DNA of 57,478 bases from Planktotalea frisia. GTDB taxonomy: Bacteria > Pseudomonadota > Alphaproteobacteria > Rhodobacterales > Rhodobacteraceae. Shown here piece after piece: positions 16,797 through 25,066 of this stretch; within the stretch, counting starts at the first letter, position 1, and each line of letters begins with the position of its first letter. The notes under the pieces were generated by a model. It saw nothing but the letters and a program-made list of their open reading frames with translations, did no database searches and was not told the origin of the DNA. Location: positions 1 through 57,478 of the forward strand of contig NZ_MLCB01000057.1 in NCBI RefSeq assembly GCF_001890925.1, read 5' to 3'. A program made the translations under genes and the position numbers.

Positions 16797-18092
16797 TTAG
16801 TAGTAGCCCGCTTCCTTCATGATTGCGTCTGCCGCTGCTTGGCCAGCTGCAAGTGCTTCTTCTACAGATTTCGCGCCGGACAGAGCCGCTGCGATTTCTT
16901 GGGAAACAGCTGTACCTACTTCTGGGAACTCAGGGATCGCTACGAACTGAACACCAACATATGGTTTCAAGTCTGTCGCGCCTGGAGCCGCAGAGTCTAT
17001 TGCTGCCATTTCAGCCGCTGCAAAACCTGCAACTGCCTGGAACTCAGGGATAGCGTATGTAGATGCACGCTGGCCTGTTGGTACTTTTGCCCAACCGAAG
17101 TCTGGGTGGTTGCCAACAGCTTGTACGTACTCTTTGGACGTTGCCCATTCGATGAATGCTTTTGCTTCATCAGCGTTCTCTGTCCCAGAAGGTACAGCCA
17201 TCGCCCATGCCCAGAGCCAGTTCGCGCCCACTGGGTTACCAGCGTTTGGAGACTGAGCGTATGCTACGCCGTCAACTTCGAGGAAAGAAGCCGCGATTGT
17301 CGCATCGATCCACAGGCCACACTTGCCTTCGTTGTACAAAGCAAGGATCTCGTTGAAGGAGTTACCTTCGGAGCCGGGAGGTCCGTAGGAGTTCAGCAAG
17401 TTTACATACATTGTGACCGCTGCATTCCACTCGGGCGTGTCCAGCGTTGGCTTCATGTCTTTGTCGAACCATGCAGCGCCAAAGGAGTTTGCAACAGTTG
17501 TCACGAACGCCATGCCGTCACCCCAACCTGGCTTACCGCGCAAACATGCACCATATACGCCATTCTCTGGATCGTGCATCGCTGCGGCTGCCGCCGTGAT
17601 GTTGTCCCAGCTGTCGTTGTCAACGATTGTGACGCCAGCAGCATCTGTCAGGTCCTTGCGGTACATAACCATGGACGATTCACCATAAAATGGTGCCGCG
17701 TACAAAGTACCGTCGTGGGACAGACCTTCGCGCATCGCTGGCAGAATGTCGTCAACGTCGTATTCTGCGCTGAAGTTCAGCGGCTCGATCCAGCCTGCTG
17801 CACCCCAGATTGGAGCTTCCTGCATGCCGATGTTGATGATGTCGTACTGGCCGCCACCGGTTGCTGTGTCGGACGTTACTTGCTCACGAAGAACGCCTTC
17901 TTCCAAGGATACCCAGTTCAGCTTAACGCCGGTCTCTTCTGTGTATGCTTCTGCAACTTTCTGCATGTTGATCATGTGACCGTTGTTCACGATCGCAATT
18001 GTGAGTTCTTTTGCATGGCCGTCAGCAAATGCTGTGGACGCCGCAACGATACCCATAGACAGGCCGAGGGCCGTGTTACGTAGAGATTTCAT
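16797..18092 (-). CDS. smoE: Polyol ABC transporter substrate-binding protein (SmoE-like)
   Basis: 431-residue periplasmic protein with an N-terminal signal peptide (MKSLRNTALGLSMGIVAAST, then AFADGH) and an extracellular solute-binding fold of family 1. It delivers sorbitol/mannitol to the SmoFG-K importer (inference from operon). The ATG is preceded by GGGAGGAAGATA. It is first in the operon, with the promoter and an inverted repeat in the 225 bases upstream. Codon use is strongly biased, so the opposite strand is open over almost the whole gene; that open frame is a shadow. Confidence 0.92.
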   Translation of the reverse strand: MKSLRNTALGLSMGIVAASTAFADGHAKELTIAIVNNGHMINMQKVAEAYTEETGVKLNWVSLEEGVLREQVTSDTATGGGQYDIINIGMQEAPIWGAAGWIEPLNFSAEYDVDDILPAMREGLSHDGTLYAAPFYGESSMVMYRKDLTDAAGVTIVDNDSWDNITAAAAAMHDPENGVYGACLRGKPGWGDGMAFVTTVANSFGAAWFDKDMKPTLDTPEWNAAVTMYVNLLNSYGPPGSEGNSFNEILALYNEGKCGLWIDATIAASFLEVDGVAYAQSPNAGNPVGANWLWAWAMAVPSGTENADEAKAFIEWATSKEYVQAVGNHPDFGWAKVPTGQRASTYAIPEFQAVAGFAAAEMAAIDSAAPGATDLKPYVGVQFVAIPEFPEVGTAVSQEIAAALSGAKSVEEALAAGQAAADAIMKEAGYY

Positions 18093-18120
18093 TATCTTCC
18101 TCCCAGAAGTCTAAAGAATC

Positions 18121-18219
18121 GAACCCGTCGTGGGTTCTTGCAGCACTTATCGTAGATAGTGGTTAACGCTATCTACTACTATTTTCACATTCTGATATAC
18201 GAAATTCACAAAATGTCAA
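18121..18219 (-). promoter_or_regulatory. Polyol operon promoter and operator candidates
   Basis: On the minus strand TTGACA (18219-18214) and TATCAG (18197-18192), 16 bases apart, could form a sigma-70 promoter. Just downstream lies a perfect eight-base inverted repeat, gtagatag (18152-18159) and ctatctac (18169-18176), with nine bases between that themselves contain GTTAAC; this is the best operator candidate for the operon's AraC protein or another repressor. Nearer the gene, gaaccc/gggttc (18121-18126, 18132-18137) could form a small leader hairpin. The rest of 18177-18317 shows no gene. Confidence 0.5.
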
Positions 18220-18317
18220 AAAGAAGGCAGATTTGTATTAGCTGACTGAAAGGAAAGGCTTCGAAATTGGGCCTATTTTCTGAAGGCTTCGAAGAAAAGT
18301 CCATATTTTTAAGCGCT

Positions 18318-18719
18318 TTAGGCGTGATTATCAGGCATGGAGGCGTTGTAATTTCGTACGACTTTATGTTGATTTAGTATCGCCCATTCATGCGAGGCAT
18401 CGTGGAATTGAAACCCATGTTCATGGCAGCGCTGCAGGTCGTGCCAGTTGCTATCCGCTGTCGTTGCAATCACCGGAAGGTTCTTTGGCGGGTCCTCTGA
18501 CGTACTTCGAATAGCGCCTGTGGCATCAAGTCCCGAGACTTTGGGCATGTGAATATCCATCAAAACCAACTTAATGTCAGTCGCGTTCTGTGCAATCAGA
18601 TCAAGCGCTTCTGCACCATCATCGGCAGTTAAGCATTCAAACCCCAATTCTTTACACATCTCTACGATAACGAATTGCGACAGGGCGTCATCCTCGACGA
18701 CAAGTATTTTGTTACTCAA
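18318..18719 (-). CDS. Single-domain response regulator lacking the conserved lysine
   Basis: Receiver domain of about 133 residues with no output domain. It has the acidic pair in VVEDD, the phospho-acceptor Asp in VLMDIHMP and the switch Thr in VIATTAD, but where receivers normally carry Lys-Pro (after GF-x-FH) it reads FHDASHEWAIL, so the conserved Lys is absent. Start choice is uncertain: a TTG (giving LSNKILVVEDD) with AAGGA eight bases upstream overlaps the kinase stop by eight bases, while an ATG at 18746 would add nine codons. It is co-transcribed with the kinase and is probably its partner or a phosphate sink (inference). Confidence 0.8.
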   Translation of the reverse strand: MSNKILVVEDDALSQFVIVEMCKELGFECLTADDGAEALDLIAQNATDIKLVLMDIHMPKVSGLDATGAIRSTSEDPPKNLPVIATTADSNWHDLQRCHEHGFQFHDASHEWAILNQHKVVRNYNASMPDNHA

Positions 18720-20619
18720 TGTCAATTCCTTTTGCGTTAGATCCATGTGTCGGCAAGTACAGTTCAAAGACTGTGCCTTTTCCAAGTTCGCTTGACACCT
18801 TCAAGTCCCCTCCCATCAGTTGAGCAAGGTCATAGCTGATCGCAAGGCCAAGCCCCGCACCGCCACGCTCGCGCGTGATCGATCCATCAACTTGGCGGAA
18901 ACGCTCGAAGATCAGACCAAGATCGTCTTGTGCAATCCCGATCCCAGTATCTGCAATTGCGATAACAAGCATCTCAGGGTCGCTTGGAGTTGCCGCAATC
19001 GGATAGGTTTTGATGGAAATCTCACCTTGTTTGGTAAAGCGGATTGCGTTGTCCATGAGGTTGTTCAACAATTGCGAGACACGAATATCATCAGCGTAAA
19101 ATTTGTCGGGGCTATCGTCTGATATCTCAGCGACGATGCATATGTCTTTCTCAAGTTTACCAATCATGCCCCGCGCAAGGGTTTGCCATTCCTCAACCAA
19201 AGGTTTGATGGCGATGTCACGTTCCCAAAGTTCGACTGCTTTTGCCTCTAGACGTGATGAATCAAGGACATCGGTCAGCAGCTTGATCAAATTCTCAGAG
19301 GCTTTCTTGCCCGCTTGGACAAGTTTTTCCTGTTTTTCTGGCAATTGGGCACGCTCTAGGAGTACCAAGATTCCGCTGATCGCAGTCAATGGCGTGCGCA
19401 CTTCGTGGCTGATTGTCGAGAGGAATTGAGATTTCATCTCGCTCACACCTTCGGCCGCTTTGCGCGCTTGGACGAGTTCGGCATTCGTGGTTTGTAACAC
19501 GCGCGCTTCCTCGTCCAGCGCAGCTGTTGCCATATCGGTAAAGGCCAGCCCGCGTCGGTTCGCTCTGGTGAGAACGATGAACAGAAGCAGCAAAGCCAGA
19601 TCAATAAGAAGACCTGCGAGAAGAAGTGCGATTGACTCAATGCCCGAGTTCTCGGCGCGAAAATCGAGACCCGCGCGAATGTCGAGAATCCATTCACGGC
19701 CATAGAAGTTCATCGTGATTTGCCGCACGCCCAATGAATTGAAGTCATAATCCAGATCTTGATCACTAATCTCATCGTAAATCACTTGGTTGCCGTCTGT
19801 GATCCTGATCGCAGTTGAACGCCTGTCTTTATCAAGCGTGCCGCTCATCAGTTTGTGCACAACAAAAGGCGCATAAATCGCACCTGTGAACTGAACGCGT
19901 CGTGCCTCTAACGTATCGTGATCATCACTCTGGTAATAAGGGGCGTAGAAGAGAAAACCGGGTTGTTTGCTTTCATCCTGAACCAGAACAATGGGTCCGG
20001 TGATTTGCGCGCTGTCTGTATCACGGGCTTGGTTCAGTGCTGTATGGCGATTTTGTTCGTGCACCATATCAAGGCCAACAGCTTCGGCATTGATGTCTAC
20101 TGGTTCGATAAACGTGATTGGTTGATAAATTTTGCCGTCATGCGGGGGATAAATATAGTAGCCTGGACGATCACGGAGTTGTTCTGTCAGATAGGTATCC
20201 AGATCCTCTTTTCTGACTTGATGGATGACCCCAATGCCGTTGATACCTGGATACCGATGTTCAATTTCGAGGTTCGCCGCAAAGGTTTGCCATTTATGAA
20301 GATCAATCAGGTTGTCATGGGTGCGCATCGCCGCGACGCCACCCCACAATGCCAATTCGTATTTCTGCAATCTCTCTTGGATCAGTTCCGCGACTTGTTC
20401 AGCCGCGTTCGTAAAGCGCGCCTCGGTGCGCAAAGCGGTTTGTGTACGGGAATATTGCCAAATTGAAAATGTGAGAACCAACGACATGAAAACAGCAAGC
20501 CAGTGAAACGTTCGCAGTCTGCTGTGTCGACTGAGGGAGCGCCGTTCGCGTTCAACATACTCCGGGTCGATACGTTGTGTGTGTGTCGTAAGAGCCGGTG
20601 CTGTCGCATCGATAGTCAT
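18712..20619 (-). CDS. CHASE-domain sensor histidine kinase
   Basis: About 635 residues. One membrane helix near residues 40-60, a periplasmic CHASE sensor of roughly 270 residues (with RYPGINGIGVIHQVRKEDLD and FLFYAPYY), a second helix near 335-358, then HisKA with phospho-accepting His in STISHEVRTPL (about residue 405) and an HATPase domain with NNLMDNAIRF, ADTGIGIA and GGAGLGLAIS. The ATG chosen has AAGGA upstream; a TTG nine codons earlier is possible. It senses a small ligand outside the inner membrane and should phosphorylate one or both neighbouring receivers. Ligand unknown. No receiver is fused to it, unlike many hybrid kinases of this type. Confidence 0.92.
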   Translation of the reverse strand: MTIDATAPALTTHTQRIDPEYVERERRSLSRHSRLRTFHWLAVFMSLVLTFSIWQYSRTQTALRTEARFTNAAEQVAELIQERLQKYELALWGGVAAMRTHDNLIDLHKWQTFAANLEIEHRYPGINGIGVIHQVRKEDLDTYLTEQLRDRPGYYIYPPHDGKIYQPITFIEPVDINAEAVGLDMVHEQNRHTALNQARDTDSAQITGPIVLVQDESKQPGFLFYAPYYQSDDHDTLEARRVQFTGAIYAPFVVHKLMSGTLDKDRRSTAIRITDGNQVIYDEISDQDLDYDFNSLGVRQITMNFYGREWILDIRAGLDFRAENSGIESIALLLAGLLIDLALLLLFIVLTRANRRGLAFTDMATAALDEEARVLQTTNAELVQARKAAEGVSEMKSQFLSTISHEVRTPLTAISGILVLLERAQLPEKQEKLVQAGKKASENLIKLLTDVLDSSRLEAKAVELWERDIAIKPLVEEWQTLARGMIGKLEKDICIVAEISDDSPDKFYADDIRVSQLLNNLMDNAIRFTKQGEISIKTYPIAATPSDPEMLVIAIADTGIGIAQDDLGLIFERFRQVDGSITRERGGAGLGLAISYDLAQLMGGDLKVSSELGKGTVFELYLPTHGSNAKGIDIE

Positions 20620-20726
20620 TGCCAAGTCCTTCGTGAGAACAGTCAAGGCACGTCAATCAAAGGCAGTGAAAAACTACCGTTTTTTGATATGTCAATCCAA
20701 GACATACAACCTTAGGCAGTTTTTAG

Positions 20727-21101
20727 CTAGTTAAGTTTTGAACTACGTCGGTCTGCGTGTTCGATCAAAGCTTCCAAGTCACCAATTGCGATCGGTTTGC
20801 GCAGCATCCAATTGATACCGGGATATTCAGACAGCACTTCACCTTGCGCAAAACGTCCTGAGCCAGTGACAAGGATGATTTCAGCGTCTGGGGCAGCATA
20901 ACCCGCGAACTGTGCGAGACTAAGGCAGTTAGTATCACCAATCACCAGATCGAGGACCAGCACATCAATGCGATGGGTCCGCAGCGCAGCATACGCGCTT
21001 TCGAGTGTATCGCATTCAATGACTTTATGACCTGCACCTGTAATGCATTCCCCATAAAGCGTTCGCGTGGATTCATCATCTTCCAAAAGTAGGGCTTGCA
21101 T
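20727..21101 (-). CDS. Single-domain response regulator
   Basis: 124-residue receiver with no output domain: acidic LLEDDES at the N-terminus, phospho-acceptor Asp in VLDLVIGD near residue 52, Thr in LVTGSG, and the conserved Lys in LRKPIAIGDLEAL near 104. All catalytic positions are intact, in contrast to the receiver on the far side of the kinase. It lies about 110 bases upstream of the kinase on the same strand and has its own upstream region with a consensus CtrA box. It likely relays phosphate for the kinase or acts by protein interaction. Confidence 0.88.
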   Translation of the reverse strand: MQALLLEDDESTRTLYGECITGAGHKVIECDTLESAYAALRTHRIDVLVLDLVIGDTNCLSLAQFAGYAAPDAEIILVTGSGRFAQGEVLSEYPGINWMLRKPIAIGDLEALIEHADRRSSKLN

Positions 21102-21142
21102 AGTCTGCTGTCCTCTTCGGGTTTACCAATCGGAAATAAAAG

Positions 21143-21158
21143 TTAACAAAAGGTTAAC
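21143..21158 (-). promoter_or_regulatory. CtrA box (TTAA-N7-TTAAC)
   Basis: The sequence ttaacaaaaggttaac matches the alphaproteobacterial CtrA consensus TTAA-N7-TTAAC, and because the second half is GTTAAC-like it matches on both strands. It lies 42 bases upstream of the start of the stand-alone response regulator. No other full match was noticed in the window. Confidence 0.6.
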
Positions 21159-21198
21159 AAAACTCTGCAACTAAGAAAAAGGCTATAAAAGCGCGCCC

Positions 21199-21230
21199 AA
21201 AAAAACCGCCGAACCCAATGGATCCGGCGG
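21199..21230 (-). terminator. Rho-independent terminator of the frmA gene
   Basis: On the minus strand arms ccgccg and cggcgg (plus-strand 21206-21230) enclose a GC-rich apical region and are followed by seven T residues (plus-strand A run 21199-21205). It sits about 30 bases after the formaldehyde dehydrogenase stop codon. Confidence 0.8.
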
Positions 21231-21260
21231 CTATCATCGTCGTGCCGTCAGTGTGTTGCG

Positions 21261-22373
21261 TTAAAACTCAACGACCGCACGGATGGATTTACCTTCATGC
21301 ATCAGATCGAAACCGTGGTTGATCTCGTCCAATGTCAGTTTGTGGGTGATCATCGGATCAATCTCGATTTTGCCGTCCATGTACCAATCCACAATTTTTG
21401 GAACATCAGTACGACCAGAGGCACCACCAAACGCAGTACCGCGCCATGAACGCCCTGTGACCAATTGGAATGGTCGCGTGGAAATCTCTGCACCGGCAGG
21501 GGCCACGCCGATGATGATGCTTTCGCCCCATCCTTTATGCGCTGCCTCAAGGGCCGTGCGCATAACGCTTACGTTGCCGGTCGCATCAAATGTATAATCT
21601 GCGCCGCCACCTGTGAGTTCAACGAGGTGCGCAACCAGATCGCCATCAACTTTGGAGGGGTTCACGAAGTCGGTCATGCCGAAATGACGGCTCATTTTTT
21701 CTTTGTCATCGTTCAGATCAACACCAACGATCTGATCCGCACCTGCAAGGCGCAAGCCTTGGATCACGTTCAAACCAATGCCGCCGAGACCAAAGACAAT
21801 CGCTGTCGAGCCAATCTCGACCTTTGCTGTATTGATCACAGCGCCGATGCCAGTGGTGACACCGCAACCGATGTAGCAAATCTTGTCGAACGGCGCGTCT
21901 TTACGGACTTTTGCCAAAGCAATTTCAGGAACAACCGTGTGGTTCGCGAAAGTGGAACACCCCATGTAGTGATGGATCGGCGTGCCATCGAGCATAGAAA
22001 AACGCGTAGAGCCGTCCGGCAAAAGGCCAGCGCCTTGGGTGCTGCGGATCTTTTGGCAAAGGTTCGTTTTAGGGTTCAGACAGTATTCGCACTCACGGCA
22101 CTCGGGCGTGTAAAGCGGGATTACGTGGTCGCCAACTTCGAGCGAGGTCACACCCTCGCCGACCTCAATCACCACTCCTGCGCCCTCATGGCCAAGGATT
22201 GCTGGGAAGATACCCTCAGGGTCATCGCCAGAACGGGTGAATTCATCTGTGTGACACAGACCAGTTGCTTTGATCTCTACAAGAACCTCACCCGCGCGCG
22301 GGCCTTCGAGGTTCACTTCCATAACTTCCAGCGGTTTTCCAGCAGCAATAGCTACAGCAGCGCGAGTTCTCAT
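21261..22373 (-). CDS. frmA: S-(hydroxymethyl)glutathione dehydrogenase (class III alcohol dehydrogenase)
   Basis: About 370 residues, zinc-dependent MDR enzyme that oxidises S-hydroxymethylglutathione to S-formylglutathione in formaldehyde detoxification. Seen: catalytic zinc ligands in ATGLCHTDEF and GHEGAG, four structural-zinc cysteines in PECRECEYCLNPKTNLC, the class III segment KIRSTQGAG, and the NAD site GLGGIGLNVIQG. The start is the ATG after GGAAGGAATAAGA; an upstream in-frame ATG lacks such a site. It follows ridA by 78 bases and has its own terminator. The usual esterase partner (fghA) is not here. Formaldehyde would arise from the demethylating flavoprotein/MttB genes elsewhere in the window (inference). 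Confidence 0.92.
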   Translation of the reverse strand: MRTRAAVAIAAGKPLEVMEVNLEGPRAGEVLVEIKATGLCHTDEFTRSGDDPEGIFPAILGHEGAGVVIEVGEGVTSLEVGDHVIPLYTPECRECEYCLNPKTNLCQKIRSTQGAGLLPDGSTRFSMLDGTPIHHYMGCSTFANHTVVPEIALAKVRKDAPFDKICYIGCGVTTGIGAVINTAKVEIGSTAIVFGLGGIGLNVIQGLRLAGADQIVGVDLNDDKEKMSRHFGMTDFVNPSKVDGDLVAHLVELTGGGADYTFDATGNVSVMRTALEAAHKGWGESIIIGVAPAGAEISTRPFQLVTGRSWRGTAFGGASGRTDVPKIVDWYMDGKIEIDPMITHKLTLDEINHGFDLMHEGKSIRAVVEF

Positions 22374-22451
22374 TCTTATTCCTTCCAAATCGTATTCTTT
22401 GACGGTCAGGCTAACCACGCCACTGTCAAAAGCAAGTCTGTTCAAACGGCT

Positions 22452-22793
22452 CTAATCGTAGGCCGCATCGACAATCATTTCGACCTTTAACTCAGCGCGG
22501 GCCAGCTTGGCCTCGCCACAAGCGCGGGCAGGGGAATGACCCTCTGGCACCCATGCGTTCCACACTTCGTTCAAGCCGTTGAAGTCGCTCATGTCGGCGA
22601 GCCAAATAGTGACGCGCAACATCTTTTCACGCGATGATCCTGCCTCGACCAATAAAGCATCCACACGACGAAGACATTCAATCGTTTGCTCTTGGATAGT
22701 CGCACCTTCGCCAACTTGGCCCGTAATATAGGCAACGCCGTTATGCTTTACGATTTTGGAAGAGCGCACGCCCGTACCAATACGTTCAATCAT
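22452..22793 (-). CDS. RidA-family protein (reactive enamine/imine deaminase family)
   Basis: About 113 residues of the YjgF/YER057c/UK114 family, small trimeric cytoplasmic proteins; many hydrolyse enamines or imines formed by PLP and flavin enzymes. The conserved Arg is in SPARACGEAKLAR near residue 90, matching the family's catalytic R-x-C region. The ATG giving MIERIGTG is preferred (AGAGGA upstream); an ATG ten codons earlier would add a Lys/Arg-rich tail. It lies upstream of frmA on the same strand and divergent from hpsN. The exact substrate cannot be told, and some subfamilies lack deaminase activity. Confidence 0.85.
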   Translation of the reverse strand: MIERIGTGVRSSKIVKHNGVAYITGQVGEGATIQEQTIECLRRVDALLVEAGSSREKMLRVTIWLADMSDFNGLNEVWNAWVPEGHSPARACGEAKLARAELKVEMIVDAAYD

Positions 22794-22910
22794 TTCTATT
22801 ATCCTCTTCCTCTTGTCCGCCACAGTGCTGTCACAGGTTCATTTGCATTAGCCATGCATGATGAAGCGACCCCACGCAAGTGATGCGCCAAAAGTGATTT
22901 CCCAAAGGTC

Positions 22911-22928
22911 AATGTAAGCGCTTGCATT
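22911..22928. promoter_or_regulatory. LacI-type operator palindrome before hpsN
   Basis: The 18-base sequence aatgtaagcgcttgcatt is palindromic except for one base pair and carries the AAGCGCTT core typical of LacI/GalR-family operators. It is centred about 75 bases before the hpsN start in the divergent ridA/hpsN intergenic region, where it could control either or both operons. No LacI-family gene is in the window. Confidence 0.65.
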
Positions 22929-22993
22929 TCGACATGGCAAAGTTATGTTGCCCTCAAGAATCAAACGCTCATACCCTGATAGGATCTCCGCCC

Positions 22994-24301
22994 ATGACCC
23001 GCGAATATTTGAAGAAGGCAACTCTGACCTCAACCTCAGGTGCATCAGAAGTTCATGACACGGTCAAAGGTATTCTCGACGACATCGAAACAGGCGGCGA
23101 CGCCAAGGCGCTGGAGTATGCTGCAAAGTTCGACCGCTATGAAGGCGCAGTGCTGCTGTCTCAGGAAGAGATCGATGCTGCGATTGCGCAGGTCCCTGAA
23201 AAACTGAAAGCTGACATTCGGTTCGCGCATGACAATGTGCGCCGTTTTGCGGAAATTCAAAAATCCACGCTCACAAATGTTGAGATGGAGATTGAGCCGG
23301 GCTTCGTCGCAGGACAAAAAGCGATCCCAGTGGACGCAGCAGGCTGCTATGTTCCAGGTGGGCGCTACAGCCACATCGCATCTGCAATTATGACAGTGAC
23401 GACTGCGAAAGTCGCTGGTTGCCACAGCATTACGGCTTGCTCGCCACCGCGTCCCGGTGTCGGTGTTGCGCCCGCAATCATCTACGCGGCACACATTTGT
23501 GGGGCTGATAACATCCTTGCGATGGGTGGTGTTCAGGGCGTTGCGGCAATGACCTTTGGTCTATTCGGTTTACCAAAAGCCAACATCCTCGTCGGACCGG
23601 GTAACCAGTTTGTAGCCGAAGCCAAGCGCATCCTCTTTGGCCGTGTCGGCATCGATATGATCGCTGGACCTACTGACAGCTTGATCCTTGCTGATAAAAC
23701 CGCAGACGCACATATCGTTGCAACTGATCTCGTGTCTCAGGCCGAGCATGGGTATAACTCACCTGTTTGGCTCGTCACCGATGATCGTGACTTGGCAAAG
23801 ACTGTCATGGATATGGTTCCGGCCCTGATCGACGATCTGCCCGAAACCAACCGCGAGAGCGCATTCGCGGCGTGGCGCGACTATGCGGAAGTTATCATTT
23901 GCGAAGATCGGGAAGACATGGCGAAGTGTTCGGACGAGTATGCGCCAGAGCACCTCACTGTGCAGGCGGAAGACCTTGATTGGTGGCTCGATACGCTTAC
24001 ATGCTATGGTTCGCTCTTCTTGGGTGAAGAAACCACTGTCTCTTATGGCGACAAAGCTTCTGGCACGAACCACGTACTGCCAACCTCTGGCGCTGCTGGA
24101 TACACAGGTGGTTTGTCGGTGCACAAATATATGAAGATCGTCACATGGCAGCGCACAACGCGTGATGCCTCCAAGCGTGTCGCAGAAGCAACCGCGCGTA
24201 TTTCGCGTCTTGAGGGCATGGAGGGGCACGCACGCGCCGCTGATGTGCGTTTGGCGAAATACTTCCCCGGTGAGAACTTCGATCTAAGTGCTGAAGGCTA
24301 A
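22994..24301 (+). CDS. hpsN: Sulfopropanediol 3-dehydrogenase (HpsN), histidinol dehydrogenase family
   Basis: 435 residues of the HisD fold. Zinc and catalytic residues are recognisable: Gln/His in SQAEHGYNSP near residue 253, the Glu-His pair in YAPEHL near 317, Asp in SYGDKASGTNHVLPTSG, and His in MEGHARAADVRL near the C-terminus. HpsN, known from Cupriavidus pinatubonensis and roseobacters, oxidises (R)-2,3-dihydroxypropane-1-sulfonate to (R)-sulfolactate with NAD. The assignment over true histidinol dehydrogenase rests on context: no his gene is nearby, and both sulfopyruvate decarboxylase subunits follow. The ATG giving MTREYLKK has AGGATCT upstream. First gene of a six-gene operon. Confidence 0.85.
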   Translation: MTREYLKKATLTSTSGASEVHDTVKGILDDIETGGDAKALEYAAKFDRYEGAVLLSQEEIDAAIAQVPEKLKADIRFAHDNVRRFAEIQKSTLTNVEMEIEPGFVAGQKAIPVDAAGCYVPGGRYSHIASAIMTVTTAKVAGCHSITACSPPRPGVGVAPAIIYAAHICGADNILAMGGVQGVAAMTFGLFGLPKANILVGPGNQFVAEAKRILFGRVGIDMIAGPTDSLILADKTADAHIVATDLVSQAEHGYNSPVWLVTDDRDLAKTVMDMVPALIDDLPETNRESAFAAWRDYAEVIICEDREDMAKCSDEYAPEHLTVQAEDLDWWLDTLTCYGSLFLGEETTVSYGDKASGTNHVLPTSGAAGYTGGLSVHKYMKIVTWQRTTRDASKRVAEATARISRLEGMEGHARAADVRLAKYFPGENFDLSAEG

Positions 24302-24304
24302 GAC

Positions 24305-25066
24305 ATGAGCGATCCGCGTGATCTTTTCGACCTGACGGGGCGCGTCGCCTGCGTTACGGGTGCCAGCTCTGGCATTGGTCGTCGTGTGGCGATCACGCTT
24401 GCAGCGGCTGGCGCTTATGTCGTTGGCGTGGCGCGTCGAGAGGACGCTTTGCTAAGTCTCAAGGAAGAGATTGGCGAAGGCGCGGACTACGTCGTCGCGG
24501 ATGTCGCGGATCGTGCCAATGTTCAAGCTTTGGTTGATGCCATATCAGCCCCCTTTGGTGCACCTGATATCGTTGTGCACGCGGCTGGTGTGAACACGCG
24601 CGAAGTCGCGGATGATGTGACGCCACAGGGTTGGGATCAAACGCTTGCTTTAAACCTTTCAGCGCCTTTTTTTATCTCTCAGGCGATGGTCCCTGCAATG
24701 AGGGCCAAAGGTTGGGGTCGCATCGTCAACTTCGCGAGCTTGCAAACAACACGCGCGTTTCCGGGTGGTGTTGCATACGGTGCTAGCAAAGGTGGCATTG
24801 GCCAATTGACCCGCGCGATGGCGGAAGCTTGGTCCGTTGATGGAATCACAGCCAACGCGATTGGTCCGGGTTTCTTTCCGACAGAGCTCACCGCTGCCGT
24901 TTTCGACGATCACGCACGCGCGGCGCGCAATGCCGCGCAAACCTGCGCTGGGCGCAATGGACGTCTTGAGGATATGGACGGGCCTTTGCTCTTCCTTTGC
25001 TCGCAAGCGTCAAGCTATGTCACAGGCCAAGTTCTAATGGTCGATGGGGGGTTTACGGCGAAATGA
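24305..25066 (+). CDS. SDR dehydrogenase of the DHPS cluster (HpsO/HpsP role)
   Basis: 253-residue SDR with TGASSGIG near residue 18, catalytic YGASK near 156 and C-terminal GQVLMVDGG. In organisms that use DHPS, a pair of 2-dehydrogenases next to hpsN is thought to interconvert the enantiomers through the ketone so that HpsN can act; this gene and the zinc dehydrogenase after it fit that pair. It starts three bases after hpsN and overlaps the next gene by ATGA. Which member is HpsO and which HpsP I cannot tell from sequence, so no symbol is given. Confidence 0.8.
   Translation: MSDPRDLFDLTGRVACVTGASSGIGRRVAITLAAAGAYVVGVARREDALLSLKEEIGEGADYVVADVADRANVQALVDAISAPFGAPDIVVHAAGVNTREVADDVTPQGWDQTLALNLSAPFFISQAMVPAMRAKGWGRIVNFASLQTTRAFPGGVAYGASKGGIGQLTRAMAEAWSVDGITANAIGPGFFPTELTAAVFDDHARAARNAAQTCAGRNGRLEDMDGPLLFLCSQASSYVTGQVLMVDGGFTAK

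Noticed and set aside
16680-18083. A 467-residue open frame on the plus strand opposite the SmoE gene
   Set aside because: The signal peptide, operon position and family match are all on the minus strand; the opposite frame is Cys/Arg-rich without family resemblance and reflects the third-position bias of the real gene.
18318-18480. Frameshift at the C-terminus of the receiver causing the missing Lys-Pro
   Set aside because: Reading the other frames across FQFHDASHEWAILNQ does not restore a Lys-Pro, and the alignment continues in frame after the gap, so a substitution is more likely than a frameshift.
22994-24301. True histidinol dehydrogenase (hisD) of histidine synthesis
   Set aside because: The zinc and Glu-His motifs are shared by both, but there is no his gene nearby while comDE and polyol-type dehydrogenases follow, favouring HpsN.
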